From Clostridium cibarium (GTDB lineage Bacteria > Bacillota > Clostridia > Clostridiales > Clostridiaceae), in the NCBI RefSeq assembly GCF_014836335.1, contig NZ_JACSRA010000022.1, forward strand, positions 1-64,000: a stretch of DNA of 64,000 nucleotides. Direction: 5' to 3'. The notes under the pieces were generated by a model. That model saw only the letters and a list, made by a program, of their open reading frames with translations, was not told the DNA's origin and ran no database searches. Positions 63,094-64,000 of the stretch are shown here, piece after piece. Both the position numbers and the translations under genes were made by a program. Position 1 is the first letter of the stretch; the number at the start of each line of letters is the position of its first letter.

Positions 63094-63855
63094 ATGAAAA
63101 GATATGAAGAGCAAAGAGTTTTTTTGAAATCAAATTTTGATGAATTCAAAAATGTAAAGACAGATAAGATGAAGGGAATACCGGAGCCTTCTAGAACTAA
63201 AGGTTATGATAAATCTTCTAAATTTATTGATCTTCCAGAAGTAAATGAAGGAGTTTTGAAAAATTCTAATATTCATGATTGTATAAAAAATAGAAGAAGC
63301 ACAAGATTTTATGCGGATGAAAATATTAGTATTGAAGAATTATCTTATTTATTATGGGCTACACAAGGTATTACTCAAACTAATAAAGCTGGACTTACAC
63401 TTAGAACAGTGCCTTGCAGTGGAGCAACACATTCTTTTGAAACATATCTATTTATTATGAAAGTCCATAATCTAAAGAATGGATTATATAGATATCTTCC
63501 ATTTGAACATAAACTTTTATTTTTATCAGAATTAGATGGGATAGAAAATAGAATAGACGAAATAACCCTTGATCAACCTTTTGTACCTAACTTTACGAAA
63601 AAGGCAGCAGTCTTATTTGCATGGAGCACAATACCATATCGCTCAGAATGGAAGTTTGATACTACGGCTCATAAGAAGATTTTAATAGATGTTGGACATG
63701 TATGTCAGAATCTATATTTAGCTAGTGAGTCCATAGGGGCAGGAACTTGTGCCATAGGTATATATGACCAAAAGATGATAGATGGTATTTTAGGTTTAGA
63801 TGGAGATGAAGAATTTGTAATATATCTTGCTGCCGTTGGTAAAAAGCAAAGATAA
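63094..63855 (+). CDS. SagB/ThcOx-type nitroreductase-family oxidoreductase
   Basis: 253 aa FMN enzyme. HDCIKNRRSTRFYADENISIEEL and LLWATQGIT at the N-terminal half, AGTCAIGIYDQKMIDGILGLDGDEEFVIYLAAVGKK at the C-terminal end are characteristic (cited in pieces of the same fold). No ocin- or SagA-type peptide genes lie near, so a free-standing reductase of nitro or quinone compounds is likelier than a peptide oxidase. ATG behind AAAGGGG; hcp-type box upstream. Confidence 0.87.
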   Translation: MKRYEEQRVFLKSNFDEFKNVKTDKMKGIPEPSRTKGYDKSSKFIDLPEVNEGVLKNSNIHDCIKNRRSTRFYADENISIEELSYLLWATQGITQTNKAGLTLRTVPCSGATHSFETYLFIMKVHNLKNGLYRYLPFEHKLLFLSELDGIENRIDEITLDQPFVPNFTKKAAVLFAWSTIPYRSEWKFDTTAHKKILIDVGHVCQNLYLASESIGAGTCAIGIYDQKMIDGILGLDGDEEFVIYLAAVGKKQR

Positions 63856-63924
63856 TAAACTACATTAAAAGCATAATTACAAGGAATAATAAATTTAATC
63901 AAAGAAAAAGAGGAGGAATTTAAT

Positions 63925-64000
63925 ATGTCAAGTTTTGCAGCTACAGTAGATGTAAGAAAATATGAACCTAAGGATAAACGTCCTACAATTTTTAGAACTT
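63925..64000 (+). CDS. DUF2249-type protein, 5' part only
   Basis: The first 25 codons are visible (SSFAATVDVRKYEPK, then DKRPTIFRT). The VDVRKYEPKDKRPTIF pattern opens DUF2249 proteins, often linked with NO-related genes. GAGGAGG stands 7-8 nt before the ATG. It follows the nitroreductase gene by 69 bp and is cut by the window end. Confidence 0.65.
   Translation, partial: MSSFAATVDVRKYEPKDKRPTIFRT

Noticed and set aside
63094..63855. SagB-like gene as part of a streptolysin S-type peptide cluster
   Set aside because: No precursor peptide, SagC/SagD-like or peptide exporter gene is nearby; the neighbours are redox-stress genes.
1..64000. tRNA, rRNA, insertion sequences with transposase, origin of replication
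   Set aside because: None could be recognised by reading either strand; a tRNAscan/Infernal/ISfinder run would be needed for certainty.

Overview
The window is strongly AT-rich, with ATG/GTG/TTG starts behind strong AGGAGG-type ribosome binding sites. It carries alpha/beta-type spore proteins, an anaerobe's hydroxylamine reductase / flavodiiron module and a clostridial purL-type purine operon. It comes from an anaerobic spore former, most likely a Clostridium sensu stricto chromosome; the species cannot be fixed by reading. No rRNA, tRNA, transposase or prophage block was seen.

Layout. 1-6.7 kb: housekeeping genes (DEAD-box helicase, NAD synthetase, NfeD plus SPFH protein, small membrane protein, DUF1624 acyltransferase). 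6.8-18.65 kb: a type I-B CRISPR-Cas island. A short array (7 spacers) lies upstream, then cas6-cas8b-cas7-cas5-cas3-cas4-cas1-cas2, then a long array (33 full spacers plus one before a decayed terminal repeat). cas3 is broken by an in-frame stop, so the adaptation genes and Cascade look intact while the nuclease-helicase does not. The two leaders share a conserved layout. 18.75-20.95 kb: a polar amino-acid ABC transporter.

21-31.5 kb: a compact type VII-like secretion locus (FHA protein, ParA/MinD-like ATPase, EsaB-like, EssC, EsxA-like WXG100). EsaA, EssA and EssB are not present, and EssC contains a G9 tract. Three promoters here (FHA operon, esxA, a TPR gene) share tandem TAGGACYWTRGTC repeats with a 22-23 bp period, exactly 39 bp upstream of TATAAT, and have no normal -35 box. 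This looks like a dedicated regulon. A pyridoxal kinase, a YhaM-type exoribonuclease and spermidine synthase follow.

34-44.9 kb: purL-E-C-F-M-N-H-D, tightly packed, behind a long leader with a terminator and repeated CGAA-core motifs. 45-47.5 kb: tandem SASP genes (the second has a Glu-to-Gly change in the germination-protease motif), a zinc-ribbon protein, and a frameshifted alpha-helical pore-forming toxin of the HBL/NHE type. 47.6-55.2 kb: YdjM-like protein, a guanine riboswitch with its purine permease, XRE regulator, HAD hydrolase, Amj-type lipid II flippase, YvlD/holin-like protein, an orphan sugar-binding protein and a phosphoesterase.

55.4-64 kb: a nitrosative/oxidative-stress cluster: hcp, cupin, flavodiiron protein, flavohaemoglobin-like reductase, gapN, an FNR-like Fe-S regulator, flavodoxin, nitroreductase, and the start of a DUF2249 gene. 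Five promoters here carry a Crp/Fnr-type palindrome whose centre is exactly 29.5 bp upstream of the first base of the -10 hexamer (about -41.5, the class II activator position). Two box types occur, TTGAT-N4-ATCA and GTAAC-N4-GTTAC.
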